From assembly GCA_034766995.1 (NCBI GenBank), contig CM068313.1:37047496-37111495 (forward strand): DNA of 64,000 bases, given 5' to 3'. The stretch comes from Acanthacorydalis orientalis (taxonomy: Eukaryota > Arthropoda > Insecta > Megaloptera > Corydalidae). A model generated the notes under the pieces. It searched no databases and was not told the DNA's origin. It saw only the letters and a program-made list of their open reading frames with translations. Within the stretch, counting starts at the first letter, position 1. Each line of letters opens with the position of its first letter. Positions 37,993-49,880 of this stretch are shown here, one piece after another. The translations under genes and the position numbers were made by a program.

Positions 37993-40900
37993 GCAATATT
38001 TGAAATGTATCGATTTTGGATATTCACTGAACTAATAAAATCATAAATATGTCTCTCTATACGATTATTAATTTTTCAAATATAATTATTCTTAAAAAAA
38101 TTACATTATTTAATTGCATTAATTCAGAAAATAAGTATATATTTAATAACTGCTTTTTTTATATTTATTTCAATGTTCAGTTACACAATCGCTACTAAGT
38201 TAATTCAAAAATATTTAATGAATATTGAAATTTGAAGTACATACTTGCTGTTCGCGAATTAAAACATTCCACGTATCGTTATTCACCCCAATGTAAGCGT
38301 ACACGAGATGTGTACATTGGTCTTCTGGAATATCATTAACGGTGTATCGACCCAAACTGGGTCTGTACACTCCCCAGCTACTGTAATAACATACGATTCG
38401 AGCATTGAGAGCAACTACACACCCTGAAAAATAAACTAGTTTGTAAATTACTGAAATTCAGATATTATTTTAAAAATAATAAATATGATAAATAAAAATA
38501 TTTAATCGTGTATATAAAGTAACATTTCATTTTGATTCGTACAGATTATAAATGAATTGATTTTAACAAACTACGTAACGATATTTCAAATTATCATATA
38601 TTTTAATTACTTTTTTTTAATAAACAAAACCAGTTTTCACTGATAAATAGATAAAGGCAGTTTGATATTTTTCGGGAATCGAGATAAGTAAATAATAAAT
38701 CAATATTAAATGTATGACTAAATGAGTTAAACGAAAAAAGTAGTCAACAGGTAAAAAAATATTGTCAGTTTATCTAAACATATTACTCCAACTTCTTCGA
38801 TGAACTATATATTTTTTACATAGATCAGACTGAAAATTTTATTTTCAAATAAACAAAATATTTTTGAAAATTTCGATTCTTTTTCGTTTTTATTTTTATT
38901 TTTTAAATATTATCTCTTATTTTGTATATCTATTTTTTTATACGCTCGAATTAATTGTAAAAGTATGTGAACTATCATTTAAAAGATAGTTATAAATTAA
39001 ATTTAAGTTTTAATCACCGATTCGGAGGTCTTAAACGATAATTCATATATTTTATATTTTTTTGTAAAGAATAGGACAAATCATAAAATGCCAGGTCAAG
39101 TCAAAGTCAAAATGAAGGATGCGACATTGTAACAATTCTGAAATAACAGAATGGTCAGAATAAGGTGTATCTTAAGTTTATAAGTTACATAGAAGTTTGC
39201 ATTTGGGTCAGAAAATTTTGTAAGATATATTAAAAATGTTCCAAACTGCATTTAAGCATAACTAAATTATCTTTGTATAGAAAACATTTTTTTCCATAAA
39301 ATGAAAGAGTAACTCCGCAATTGTAATTATTAATTTCCAATCTTAAATCGTCAATGCTTTGAGTATTATGTGTAATAATTGAGTATTATTTTTAAAATAT
39401 GTTCATGAATAAAAATCACAAAAGATCAAATTTTAAATGACAACAGTCATTTCGATATTAATATAATATTGAATAAGTCTCTCCAATGAAAGATGGTTTC
39501 GTTTAAAGTGTGACTGTCCTAGTTCTACGGTAATCCTATTAAAAAAGAACGAATTGTAAGCAAGGATAATTATTTTCAGTTACCATAAACCGAAATGTAT
39601 TTGAAGGGAATGATTTTTGAATGATGAAATAAAAAGAACAATATTATGAAATACAAAATTTTGAAAGATATTATGAAAAGCTGGTGAAATTCAGATACAA
39701 AGTAAAGAAAGGTTCTGGTTTATAAATACGAAAGCCATTATGTAAATTATAAAAATGTCGTATGCTGAACTAGGGAGTAGTTAGAACACATAGGATATTC
39801 GATATATCTCATATCTTTGAATTAATAATTATTTATATTTCAAAAATTTTTTGAAAATGACAACAGTTTAAGTAAGAGGTGGGAAACCTGTGGCCTTCTA
39901 GGGCCTTAAGTGCTGCCTTTTGACTGAATGCAAAATTTACAGGACAAGTCTTTTTTGCAGTGAAAATTCTTTTTGAATCATGGTGAGTCACGAAACTCGA
40001 ACTGCAGTCTCGTTCGTGACGTTGTTTGATGCTAAGAAAAATCTAATTGAAATATGGAAAAATGCAGTAGAATATCCACGCCTTCGGTAACGTGCCCGAA
40101 AAATATTTTCTAGCTTTTCAATCGCTTATTTCTTTAAATCTACATTCTCCTACCTAACCCAAATCAAGACATCCTTCAAAGTCACAAATGACGGATACCC
40201 ATCTAGAGGATCAACTGGAACTGCAGACCTCCATGCTACAACCAAATATTCAAGTCCTTTCCAACAAAAAGCAGACACAAAAAAATCATTAAAAGATTAG
40301 TTAGCTTTAAAATTAACAAATAGTTTCATTTGTTGAAATTATTAAGTATATAGTAGTTGGATTTTTACAAAGTAATGTACATTTTTAAGTATATCTAATT
40401 GAAGTTTCTTGAATGCGGCCTTATTTGATTACAGATAAATAAATACGGACTTCCAACATGAAAAGGTTCCTCATCTATGGTTTAAGTGCTGTCAAAGATT
40501 ATTTTCACTTCAAAGAAAAATATTTTTTTATAAAAATACCGACAGGCTACCCAAAGTTAAAAAAATAGTTGCTGATCGAAATAAAAATCATATTGGATAC
40601 TGAGAATAAACAAAAATTAAACTATATTTAAATATTTATTTAATATATTTTAAATTATAATTTATTATTTTTATTTTTTTTTCTAAAAAAAAAACAGTAA
40701 CACATTATATTTAAAGACAGTTTTATAAAATATTTGAAGATAACATTTAAATAAAAAATTGAAATATCAAATTGTTTTTCGGAGAAAAGTTTAAATAAGC
40801 AAATAATAAAACTAAATCATTCATCAATTACTTACTAAGAATGATAAGTTTAAAAATAATAATTAACTTTTCATATTTAAATAATTACTCTTACATATGA

Positions 40901-41860
40901 AACATTAGATACTGTATTTTTGTAATTGTTTGAAAAAACTACTTTGTATTTTTTAATTGTTTGGTTTTTTTTAAACAGATTTAATATGATTGTAACTACG
41001 AATTTAGATTAGAAATACAAATGTGTGTTTAAGAGAATTAAGTATCAAAATGTAAAAAAAAAACGATAAAATGAAAATATATTAATATCACAAATGTGAA
41101 GATAAAAATAACAATGTATTATTATTATTAAATGTCAAATAATTCTCTTTCTCTCAAATTGAAAATAATAACCAGTTATGTTGTTCTTGTTTTTTTGATG
41201 CGAATTACATGCGTCATAAATCATGAATTATATTTGCCATATCTTAAATCAGTTTGTTATTGACTTAGATTAACTTTTATTTAGAAATATATTACATTTG
41301 TTATCTTTTATTATCTTCTTAATAATAAAGATCTACATTTGTCGTCACTTTGTCCCGCGAACAAAGTGACGAGAAATGTTTACTTTATCAGCTCATAAGT
41401 TTCACGTTTAATTCATTATGTTTCGATCCTAGGTATTTTTTATGTTTAAATACATTATGTTATAAAAACCGATAAACAGTTTTTTTTTCTTTCTATGTTG
41501 CTTTCTATTTTCCTGTCAGTTTTGACGAGCTATATGTTAGTAGTAATATAAATGTCATTTTCGATAATACTTTAAAAGAATTTTAAAAGACTTTCAAATG
41601 GAACTAAAGAAAAATTTAAATGGAATATTTGTTACACCATACACGACCTTACGATGCTTCAATTTTATTAAACGTTTATATTCATTTAAATTTGAAATAT
41701 TTTGAAATATGTTCCAAGAAGACATTGTGTTTAATAACAGATCATATAAAATTGAATACACGTTTTTGTAAGAATTTAATAATATTTGTATTAATGCTTA
41801 GTACTCACCGGTTATTGAGAATAAAAACACGCACAATAAAATACAATTTTTACTAATCAT
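31010..41860 (-). CDS. Chitinase-like GH18 protein A (catalytic motif degenerate)
   Basis: Secreted GH18-fold protein. Minus-strand exons are 41860-41809 (signal peptide), 38423-38245, 34552-34387, 33694-33472, 32896-32773, 32605-32417 and 31324-31010. Phases agree and give 415 aa. The signal peptide is about residues 1-25 (hydrophobic CILLCVFLFSI). The mature part starts [10 protein letters not shown], as in animal chitinases. Further family blocks are SAGGWAEGG, NLDGVNLAWEYPG (139-151), VKTFDLRG and [12 protein letters not shown]. The catalytic signature DxxDxDxE reads D141-N144-A146-E148. The acid-base Glu remains but two Asp are lost, and the usual Trp in the MVWALD block is Phe369. Activity on chitin is therefore doubtful, and a lectin or growth-factor-like role is more likely. 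No peritrophin domain is present. The 11-residue tail is longer than in B. A Tc1 relic, a piggyBac-like MITE and a hAT element lie in its introns. Confidence 0.93.
31974..32310 (+). mobile_element. 5' fragment of mariner family II, inside chitinase-like A intron 6
   Basis: Begins TTGGTTGGTACAAAAATAAT, the family II terminus. It then has the leader GCCGATTTTTCTAGTTACCG and a start at 32163 encoding MEKPSMRDF, followed by stops and frameshifts. Residues resembling FGEASISK are visible near the end. Truncated at almost the same point as the copy at 30080-30412, and in opposite orientation to it. Confidence 0.82.
33309..33354. repeat. (TA)n microsatellite
   Basis: TA array in chitinase-like A intron 4, about 120 bp from an exon. 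Confidence 0.95.
34993..35636. mobile_element. piggyBac-like MITE, TTAA-flanked
   Basis: TTAA (34993-34996) is followed by CCCTTTGAGTATCAGCG. The far end reads CGATGGCACTCAATTGG followed by TTAA (35633-35636). Reversed, the right end starts CCAATTGAGTGCCATCG, an imperfect mate of the left end. TTAA target duplication and CCYTTTGAGT-type termini are piggyBac hallmarks. The 636-bp interior has no transposase. A subterminal GAGCGATATACCGCTC palindrome is near the right end. It lies in intron 2 of gene A. Confidence 0.65.
36540..37630 (+). pseudogene. Degenerate Tc1-like transposase in chitinase-like A intron 2
   Basis: The plus strand starts MGRKTKKTILSERK at 36595 (the helix-turn-helix region). 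After frameshifts it continues with KDPKITSSEV, TVQNILNKA, FSHESKFNIF, HDNDPK, SPDLDPTARLWD and a C-terminus PNRLKELIMRKGLPAYY ending at 37630. These blocks occur in the order of a full Tc1-family DD34E transposase of about 340 residues. The last catalytic Glu region reads PTARLWD, so the usual Glu (IEHLWD) is lost. At least four stops or frameshifts break the frame, so it is dead. Terminal repeats were not resolved. Confidence 0.88.
37939..37991. repeat. (TA)n microsatellite
   Basis: TA array in intron 2 of chitinase-like A. A shorter TA/AAATA array lies at 37775-37815. Confidence 0.95.
39866..40487. mobile_element. Non-autonomous hAT element with an 8-bp target duplication
   Basis: The octamer GTTTAAGT occurs at 39866-39873 and again at 40480-40487. 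Between them the element starts AAGAGGTGGGAAACCTGTGG and ends with the reverse of CATAGATGAGGAACCTTTTC, an imperfect hAT-type terminal pair. The interior near 40186-40290 retains a transposase C-terminus on the plus strand (TDTHLEDQLELQTS, then QTQKNH). This is the usual hAT dimerisation tail of ZBED/GTF2IRD2-like transposases. Most of the coding region is deleted. It lies in chitinase-like A intron 1. Confidence 0.85.
41335..41530 (-). repeat. Dispersed repeat family R1 with terminal hairpin, copy 1
   Basis: Begins with a near-perfect hairpin, CATTTGTCGTCACTTTGT then CCCGCG then AACAAAGTGACGAGAAATG, at about 41337-41379. AGCTCATAAGTTTCACGTTT and further AT-rich sequence follow, matching the reverse of the copies at 53030-53225 and 63420-63580. 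No coding capacity. Confidence 0.65.
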
Positions 41861-42053
41861 CTTTAGCAAATTATCAAAATTAACAGGATATTGAAAATTT
41901 GTTTATCGTGTTCATTACAGAGAACCGGTTTACATGCGATGTGGAAAAAGACAAAACTGACCTCTTGACTTGATGTTCTCACATATGATACTGTAGAGTT
42001 ATTTGTCATGGTCAATCGAGCTAGACCATATCAAAAAAACAGAACGGGAAATC

Positions 42054-42160
<107 letters not shown>

Positions 42161-42605
42161 ACACGAATATAAAACACGTGAGTGAATTATGTGTATTTTC
42201 TCTTTCTGAATCCAAGGTTATCATATTAAAATTTTTAATATAAAATTGCAAACAAACAAGGAATCTCAATTCGCATCTATTTTGTCAATGAAAGGAAAAC
42301 CGCAGAAAAATTTATTAGAGGGAAAAAAAATCTCTCCGAATAACATCAAAAATGAAATTAATTAAATGTACAAGACAATCAATTCTTTAACGAAAAAGAA
42401 ACGTATATAAAGCTTGATCTCAAACCAGAAACAATGCTCAGTGAGACAAATGAATATTTTTTAGATTATAATCAAGTAGTACACTTGCTTAATTTGAAAT
42501 TGAATAAACTTCAATAAAACATTTCTTTCGATTATTTATATGCTTTATTACAACGTATGTGTTTTATTGAAATATTGTTAGAAAGTGTATATCTTTATAT
42601 TAAGT

Positions 42606-42645
42606 TTAACCTTTTGCACTCGACGTGTCCCCGTACGGGGACACG
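42606..42645. repeat. TTAA followed by a piggyBac-like end and a 22-bp perfect palindrome
   Basis: TTAA at 42606-42609 is followed by CCTTTTGCACTCG, which resembles a piggyBac terminus. A perfect palindrome follows at 42624-42645, with core GTGTCCCCGTACGGGGACAC. It stands out in AT-rich surroundings. A clear partner end was not found. The motif CTCGACGT recurs at about 42904, but without a convincing second terminus. Confidence 0.5.
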
Positions 42646-43313
42646 GTATGTTTCTTAACAACTCGACTTCTGGACGGGAACATTGGAATATTCTGTTGCC
42701 CTGTGTTATATTCTCCTGAAATAAGTAGCTTTATTACGACGTTACATGCAGATTGAAAAAAATTATTTTTTTAAGGCAAAAAAAAGTCCAAATTTACTAA
42801 ATCAGAAATAAAATATTTTCATTTCGATATGTAGGACAGATATTCTGTTATTTATTGCAGCAAAAAAAAAAATTATATGTAAATTTAACGATTTTGCGAA
42901 TCTCTCGACGTTGAGTTATACATTTAAGCGAAGAACAAATAAGTAAAAAATAAAAATAAATATGTATAACTTTCTTATCAGTTCAATATTGAAATTTATA
43001 ATTCTCAGTTTGAGTACTAGTATCTTTCAGAATACATGCAAATAACATTTAAGTGAACATTAGTGTTGTGTGTTGTTTAAGGAGCCACTATATAGCACTA
43101 TGTAAACGGTATCAATTTACAATATATAATTAAAATTTTATTGAAATTTTATTTATTTCAATTTGTTAAGGTGTCTTGATTATTTCTTCGAGTTGCTGGT
43201 ATATCAAGTCGGGTTAGTTAGTTATTGAGGTTTATAATTCTATATGGGGAAAAGCATATTCCAAATAGTATATTTGTAACCTACTGTTAGTAGCACGAAA
43301 ATTGATTCATTTA

Positions 43314-44313
43314 AATCGGTCATTTCAAAAACTACATAAGTCGTGGTTTTTTTCAAAATTATTTTTTTATGTCGATATTAGATCCTTGAGGGCAGTCTCA
43401 TATTCATCATAAAAATTACATTGGCCACGTTGCGCCTAGCTGTCGGACATGCTCATTCTTTTCTCTTAATGACCGTAATTTTGGAGTTATTAAAAACATT
43501 ACGAAAAAATTATCGTATATATGTGCCAAAGAATACGTTCAAGCCTGCATAAAATTTTCAGTAAAAGAAGTACAAACTGAGGAGATTTTTGAATTTAAGA
43601 AATGGTTTCCTCCGTTTTACAGAGAAAAAACTGTTTATCAATTGAATATTGTTAGAGAAAGACCAGAAAAAATACTTGCTCTTTCAACATACATAAGCTT
43701 TCAATACGATTCTAGTAAAATTGGGATGGTGAAGACTGAGGAATTCATAGATGGTTCATAAAAAAAAACACATTCCAGCTGCTAAAACATACTACAGTTG
43801 TGATGTCATTTCTGTCTGCGAAAGCATATGAATCGAAAATTTCGAACAAGTATAAAAAGTAGACAAATTTAAACAAGTGAAAGATAGCATCTTGGAGGAG
43901 CACATGTCAATATACAACGAAATATTCAGCTGGCCAACCGAAGGAATGGAAGAAATCGCTAGAATCCGATGGCGAATATGATTATACACCTTAATATTAG
44001 ATTGTAACCGAGATAAATATTTGTGTGCTATAGTATAATGTTTTTTAAAAAATAATCATAATAAAAAAAATCTTTTTGAAACAATTTATTAAGCATTTAA
44101 TACTATTTCCTGCACTACATAAGTCAAAACAATTTACATTAATATTTTTTATACATTAAGGATTCATAGGACGGCAACTATTAAGCAAATAACAAATTAA
44201 AGCCTTAAAAGACATATTAACAAAGAAAATCTTTAATTTTGTGTCACGCGGTTATTATTGAATCCTGTAAAATTTAAATTCTGTGCCTTATGTAGTTTTT
44301 GAAATGACCGATT
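43314..44313 (+). mobile_element. 1,000-bp DNA transposon with perfect 27-bp terminal inverted repeats
   Basis: The left end (43314-43340) starts AATCGGTCATTTCAAAAACT. The right end (44287-44313) is its exact reverse complement over 27 bp. Inside, the plus strand has an open frame without a start (about 43402-43761) containing NDRNFGVIKN and FKKWFPPFYREKTVYQL. After frameshifts come LEEHMSIYNEIFSWP-like and SDGEYDYTP-like segments. These resemble the C-terminal part of a DNA transposase family seen in many insects, which I cannot place confidently. The N-terminal part is missing, so this is a deleted, non-autonomous copy. Target duplication is unclear. Confidence 0.75.
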
Positions 44314-44654
44314 CAATTATTTTTATTCGTTTAATAAGAGGGAAAGATAGCAACATTAAAAATTGTTACACATATAAAGGACATTAGCTTTTTAAAAAAT
44401 AAAAACACGAGAAGAATTATTTTTTGTAAGTTACCTTTGTAACTCCGTTCTTCTGTATTATCATTTTTAACTAACTTTCACGTTCATAATGGGATGCATC
44501 TTCTAATCTACGCGAGGGCTGATAACGTGAGTCTTCAATACAAATTACGGAAGTAAGAAAAACAAATTTTAAATGTTTGTAGCTTAATTATAGTTAATAT
44601 ATATGTATGTATATGTGTATATATATATATAAAATAGTATTTAGCCACAAAAAA

Positions 44655-44905
44655 TTAAAAGTTTGCAAAAAATAATCTATTGCTATGGTTATACAGGCAT
44701 ACTAATACATACACATACACCTATATATATATATATATAACAATTATGTTGCTATATAGCTGATAATAATTACATAGACATAATGAGTTTTAAAAATATG
44801 TTTATTTTTTCATTCGGTTGCAGGTACAGACTTATAATTGAGAAGTGGGCGAACGCAGCGAGCACGGAGGTTGGTGAGCAAAGCGAGCAGGATACAAAGC
44901 CACCT
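44655..44905 (+). repeat. Dispersed repeat family R3, copy 2
   Basis: Matches 17025-17250 with GCAAAAAATAATCTAT, TTTCATTCGGTT, CTTATAATTGA and a GC-richer block GAACGCAGCGAGCACGG. That block repeats as GGTGAGCAAAGCGAGCAGG. It ends against a (TA)n array (44908-44959). Confidence 0.65.
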
Positions 44906-44906
44906 A

Positions 44907-44961
<55 letters not shown>

Positions 44962-45320
44962 AAAAACTGTGCTAATTGAATTCATTTGATGTACAAAACG
45001 AAGATACAAACATTATGAATAAAATTAGAAATTAATTAAGTTTATTCATTGACAATGCGAATTTTATATAATATTTTTCAGTTTGAAATTGATCTGATAA
45101 CATTTTTAAAAATAACACATTTTTCGATGGTTAATTTATACCAAAAACAACAATAAAAACGGTTTTGTTGTATGTTTATTTATTTATTGCACTATGGCTC
45201 CGATTTTATTCTTTGTAGTTTAATTGCTCCATTGCCTCTTTTACATATCTTATTCGTCCCCAAACCAGTACTGTAAATAAATTACATTAATTATATTAAA
45301 TAACATATTTACACACACGC

Positions 45321-45360
<40 letters not shown>

Positions 45361-45361
<1 letters not shown>

Positions 45362-45557
45362 AGGTAACCCTCGTATAACGCAGAAGTTAGTTTCCGAAAA
45401 AAATTTTACGTTATAAAAATCACGTTATATGAGGATGTGACATATCGTACAGCCAGACACCAAATTGCCACTTCAACCACTCTTCGTTTTTTTTGTGAGA
45501 TTGTTATAATGTATGAACCGCATTATATATGTATCGCGGTTACACGAAGATTACCTG
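45361..45557. mobile_element. pogo/Tigger-like MITE
   Basis: The left end is TAGGTAACCCTCGTATAACG. The right end, reversed, is CAGGTAATCTTCGTGTAACC. Both are flanked by TA-rich sequence. Near-matching termini of the CAGGTAACCCTCG type and a 197-bp size without coding capacity fit a pogo-type MITE. The middle includes further CGTTATA and GTTATATGAGG motifs. Confidence 0.65.
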
Positions 45558-45652
45558 TATATATAAAAAAAATGTAAATAATTATTATTTTTCTTAAGAC
45601 AAAATAAAATATTTATTTAATTCATATGAACTTCGAGTTTTTGATACACTTT

Positions 45653-45683
<31 letters not shown>

Positions 45684-46661
45684 CTTTTGTAATGTTCTTA
45701 AATTATATGTAATAATGTTTATTTTTAAAACGAATAATAGAATAATATAAAAATAAAAATCAGTATATTATAGATCAATGTTTTAGATTAGATATCATTA
45801 TAAAAGAATCCGAATTTAATACATAATGTAAATTTTTCTCTTGCAAATAAATTAAAGCTTCAAATAATATAATACTTGTTTGTAAAACAAAATATATAAA
45901 AAGTATTATATCCAGTTCTCGTCCAAAATAAGGATATTTTTTAATGTGATATAAAAAAGAGAGTGTAAAATTAAATATGAAAATTACTTAATGAAATTTT
46001 CAAAATGATCGCAAAAAGAATAAGAAAATAATGAATACTTTTTGAATTGGTTATGTACAAATAATTGTTAATGAAAATAGAATGTAGCACTTACAGTACA
46101 TTATTTAAAAATTAATTTTGTAAAAATTTAAATATTTATTGTAAAGATTTCACGTGAAACTTTTACAAGTCGAAATAAATATAATTTTTAAATTAAATTA
46201 TAGGACGTAAAGAATTTACTTGCATACAAAAAATAACATTTGTGCGTTTTACACAGCATTATTTAAATGATGCAGTTTTGAACTGAAAATAATGGTATTC
46301 TAGGAGAATTATATAGTATTTTTAATTGATACCAAATTAAATTTTCAACTGCGATACAGTTTGCGAGAATACTTAAAGATACAATCAAATAAATCGTCGA
46401 TACTAAAGAGGTATAAAAAGTTTATAAAGAATACAAAAACATTTACTGTCGTTAAATATTATTCGGCAGATAAAATCCAAGTATATAAATATAAGTATTG
46501 ATAACGAAAAATTCCAGATTAATTAGTGCTTTATTCACTAAAATTGATTGGTATTCAAATTAACCGTAAATTTCAAATACCTTTTTCAATAATCTATAAA
46601 AACGTACTCATACGTTCGAGGGTTATTTTTATTCAATTGGAACGGTTTATTCCTATAATTC

Positions 46662-46664
<3 letters not shown>

Positions 46665-46740
<76 letters not shown>
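46665..46740. repeat. (TA)n microsatellite
   Basis: Uninterrupted TA array of about 75 bp. Confidence 0.97.
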
Positions 46741-46759
46741 TATATAAGTATATTAGTAT

Positions 46760-47144
46760 ATTAGTGATGGGCAACTAATACATTTCGATACGGTAAATCG
46801 ATTTATGGTTCGTTATTTTTCGATTAATAATTGAATTTAAAATACTGTGATTTATATCCATTAATACATCAGTATATGAGAAAATAATGAGTTTCTTTAT
46901 TTATCACATTCAACAGCACTGGACCGCAAGTTCAAGACATCATATTCCAATGATGAAGTAACAGAATCTCATATTCAAGTAATTTAGAATTTCATTATTC
47001 AAATGTTTGTTTTGAAATTATTTAATTTTACTAATATATTTCTTATCGATTAAAGGGACAATTACTCACTAGAATCGATTATTTAATTTTCGATTTGTTT
47101 CGATTCTGATTAATGATTAACTAAATTTAAACACACATCACTAA
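46760..47144. mobile_element. Possible hAT-like MITE
   Basis: The left side reads TTAGTGATGGGCAACTAATA. The right side, reversed, reads TATTAGTGATGTGTGTTTAA. AGTGATGGGC-type termini occur in hAT elements. The interior has no transposase, but the flanks show no clean 8-bp duplication because both are TA-rich. Confidence 0.4.

Positions 47145-47147
<3 letters not shown>

Positions 47148-47206
<59 letters not shown>
47148..47206. repeat. (TA)n followed by (TG)n microsatellite
   Basis: TA array of nearly 60 bp continuing into CTGTGTGTATGTGTGTGTGTG. Confidence 0.95.
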
Positions 47207-47208
<2 letters not shown>

Positions 47209-48360
47209 GTGTGTATGTGTGTGTGTGTTAATAGTCGCATGTATGTAAAGTAAAGCATGCACTGTTTTCGTTTACAAAGCTAAGCGTATTCTTGCCACAT
47301 GCTATATAATTTTTGATACTAACATTTATACAGTGTCACATGCCTGCATACTTCGATTAGTTATAAAAAAAATTAATACTGTTCTGTTCATACATCGTTT
47401 TCTATAAATAAAAAGGTATTATGCTTACTTTTACATTATAACTTCTAAATTACTTTTTCTTAAAGTTTCATCAAATACCTTCGACACGCATTATAACGCC
47501 GGTGGCACACTTTGAGTCTTGTAGGAATTAACGCTAAGGATAGATTCAATTTTACAAATGAATTTTTATTCCCCACAAACCGTTCAACTTCTTTAATCGA
47601 AATGTTCAATAATTGACCGTTTCAATCATTGCATTTGTACATTTCAATTAAAAGTATTAAACTACTGTGATAATACGTTCTGAAAGTCTTAAAAAATTGG
47701 AAAAATCCGTACGCCAAGCTAAAAAGTGAAAAAGCTCGGCGTTCAGTGCTATTAACAGTCACGCTTACTCTTGACGTACCAAACGTTTACGATTGTGTAT
47801 TAGTTTGTTACGTTACACTAATGGAATCGTTTTTTTTTACATATATTATGATGCGATCCGTTTCAATTTTATGAGAATAACCATCCATGTATAGCTAACA
47901 ATTGCATTTGAAGTTTTAATTTGGTATCAATTAACCCTGTCCTTTACTAATATTTCTCCTGGATTGTCACTATTTTCAGCTTAATAATTTCTTATTAATC
48001 CATATAACATATATATAAAACACAATATCCATTGTTCGATTGTCTAGTATCCTACAATTGAAAATGTTGTAAAAAAAACTTCTTATTCCTTTCATAACAT
48101 ATGAAAAAAAACTTCATTAAGTTGTGTAATATTATTTAGAAACTGTATTGATTCATAAATATAAAGACATAAAAAACTCGTATAATAATATTTTATACAA
48201 ACAAGTTAAGGTACTTTAGAATGGCTTTGCCATTCTCTACTGAGTAAAACAAAAGAAACGGTTACAAACGAATTAGCACAAACAAACCACTGACAATAAC
48301 AGATACTGACATTGATTTGAAAATTTATTTCGGTATGAAAGTTCCAAGTTTTTATTAATA

Positions 48361-48439
48361 TTAGTCTGGTAGGAAAATAATTGCGTAAATGTGTATGAAT
48401 TTGAAGGTCATGAAACGCAATTATTTTTCTACTAACCAA
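48361..48439. mobile_element. Very short MITE derived from mariner family II
   Basis: TTAGTCTGGTAGGAAAATAA at the left and CGCAATTATTTTTCTACTAA at the right form an inverted pair, flanked by TA on both sides. The full element is only about 78 bp. The termini match the family II start at 31974 (GGTTGGTACAAAAATAATTG). The centre contains GAATTTGAAGGTCATGAAAC, shared with the copy at 63294-63368. Confidence 0.75.
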
Positions 48440-48641
48440 ATATATTTTTAATGTAACAAATATTCTGTTTTATAGCTCTTCTATTAATTTGTACAAATAT
48501 TTTTTTTTGACAGAGATAAAGATTTTCTTTATTTAAGAATTTATAAAATTATCAGTGCGACCGAACATTTTCAACCTGCTCGTTGGAAAAGAAATGTTAT
48601 CTCTTATTGATCTATTCATATTTTTTTAAAGTGCTTTTTAT

Positions 48642-48643
<2 letters not shown>

Positions 48644-48703
<60 letters not shown>
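48644..48703. repeat. (TA)n microsatellite
   Basis: TA array 60 bp downstream of the chitinase-like B stop codon. Confidence 0.97.
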
Positions 48704-48706
<3 letters not shown>

Positions 48707-48763
48707 TGTATGTGTGTGCATATATGTATGTGTGTATTTAAAAATAATAATATAAAATCACCT

Positions 48764-49828
48764 TTACCCCGAAGCTGAAGGCACATTATAATCAAATAAA
48801 TTAGCACGAGCAGCATTAACCAATGGATTAATTGGACCACAGAAACCGTTGAAGTCATCCATATCTAATGCGAACAGCATAACTCCGGCATATCCTTTCG
48901 TCTTCAGCCAGTCAGTTTTAGCTTCAATACTTTGCGTATTTTCATATCCAATCCATTGGTCATCTTTATATATGTAAGGAACTTTTCCAATGTCGTCCCA
49001 TCCTCTTGTCCATCCAGAATTTTTTGTTTCTGTTTCCGAACATATCTAAAAACGTATGATTACAATGAAAATAATCAAATTGTTAATAAAGAATTCAGTT
49101 TTTTTTTTATTAAATTCAGTTATTACTAGAGGGGTTCTCTTATTAATATTTTATTCAGTCGAATGTATATGTTTTTTATGCAAGAATACTTGGTTTATAA
49201 CAACTGATGATTCTTTTTAAGTTTCAAATTAATTTATTTCTTGAATAATTAACTCAAAATAATCGCCACACTTTTGAATCGTTTTGTAATTCGGTTGTAT
49301 TTATTTCAATAAAATATTTTAATGACTATACTATTAAATATATATTTTTCATAATAGTGTCACCGTTCTACACAAAATGCTATTTTCACGTTCATATCAC
49401 TTTGTTTGAACTTGAATTATTTTAATTTGTGTTAATTTTATATATTTGTTACTATACAATTTTATTCGATCGTTAAGCACTCTAATACACATCTAATATA
49501 TACCGATTTATTTTATGTAAGTAACGAACACCACATTCTTTTCTTTTTAACCTTCGAATGTTTAATAAGAAGCAACATTTTTATACAGTTCAACATATTT
49601 CAATCACCACGACAGTGCTAGCGCAAATATAGAAAAAAATGATTTAAAATTAAATCTTTTTTCTTATATTCAATTTTTTAACTTGATCTGCTTCTTTTCA
49701 TATTAAACTTTTCACTCTTTTTGACAGTTTTATTATTGATATCAAAAATAAAATAGACATTATCCTAATTTGGAAATTTTTACTTAAATGTCAGATGTTT
49801 TCCAATGTCATTACATATATACATACAA

Positions 49829-49880
<52 letters not shown>

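Noticed and set aside
47470..47930. Less AT-rich stretch upstream of chitinase-like B, with CGCC and CGGCG motifs
   Set aside because: No open frame, terminal repeat or match to the other repeat families was seen.
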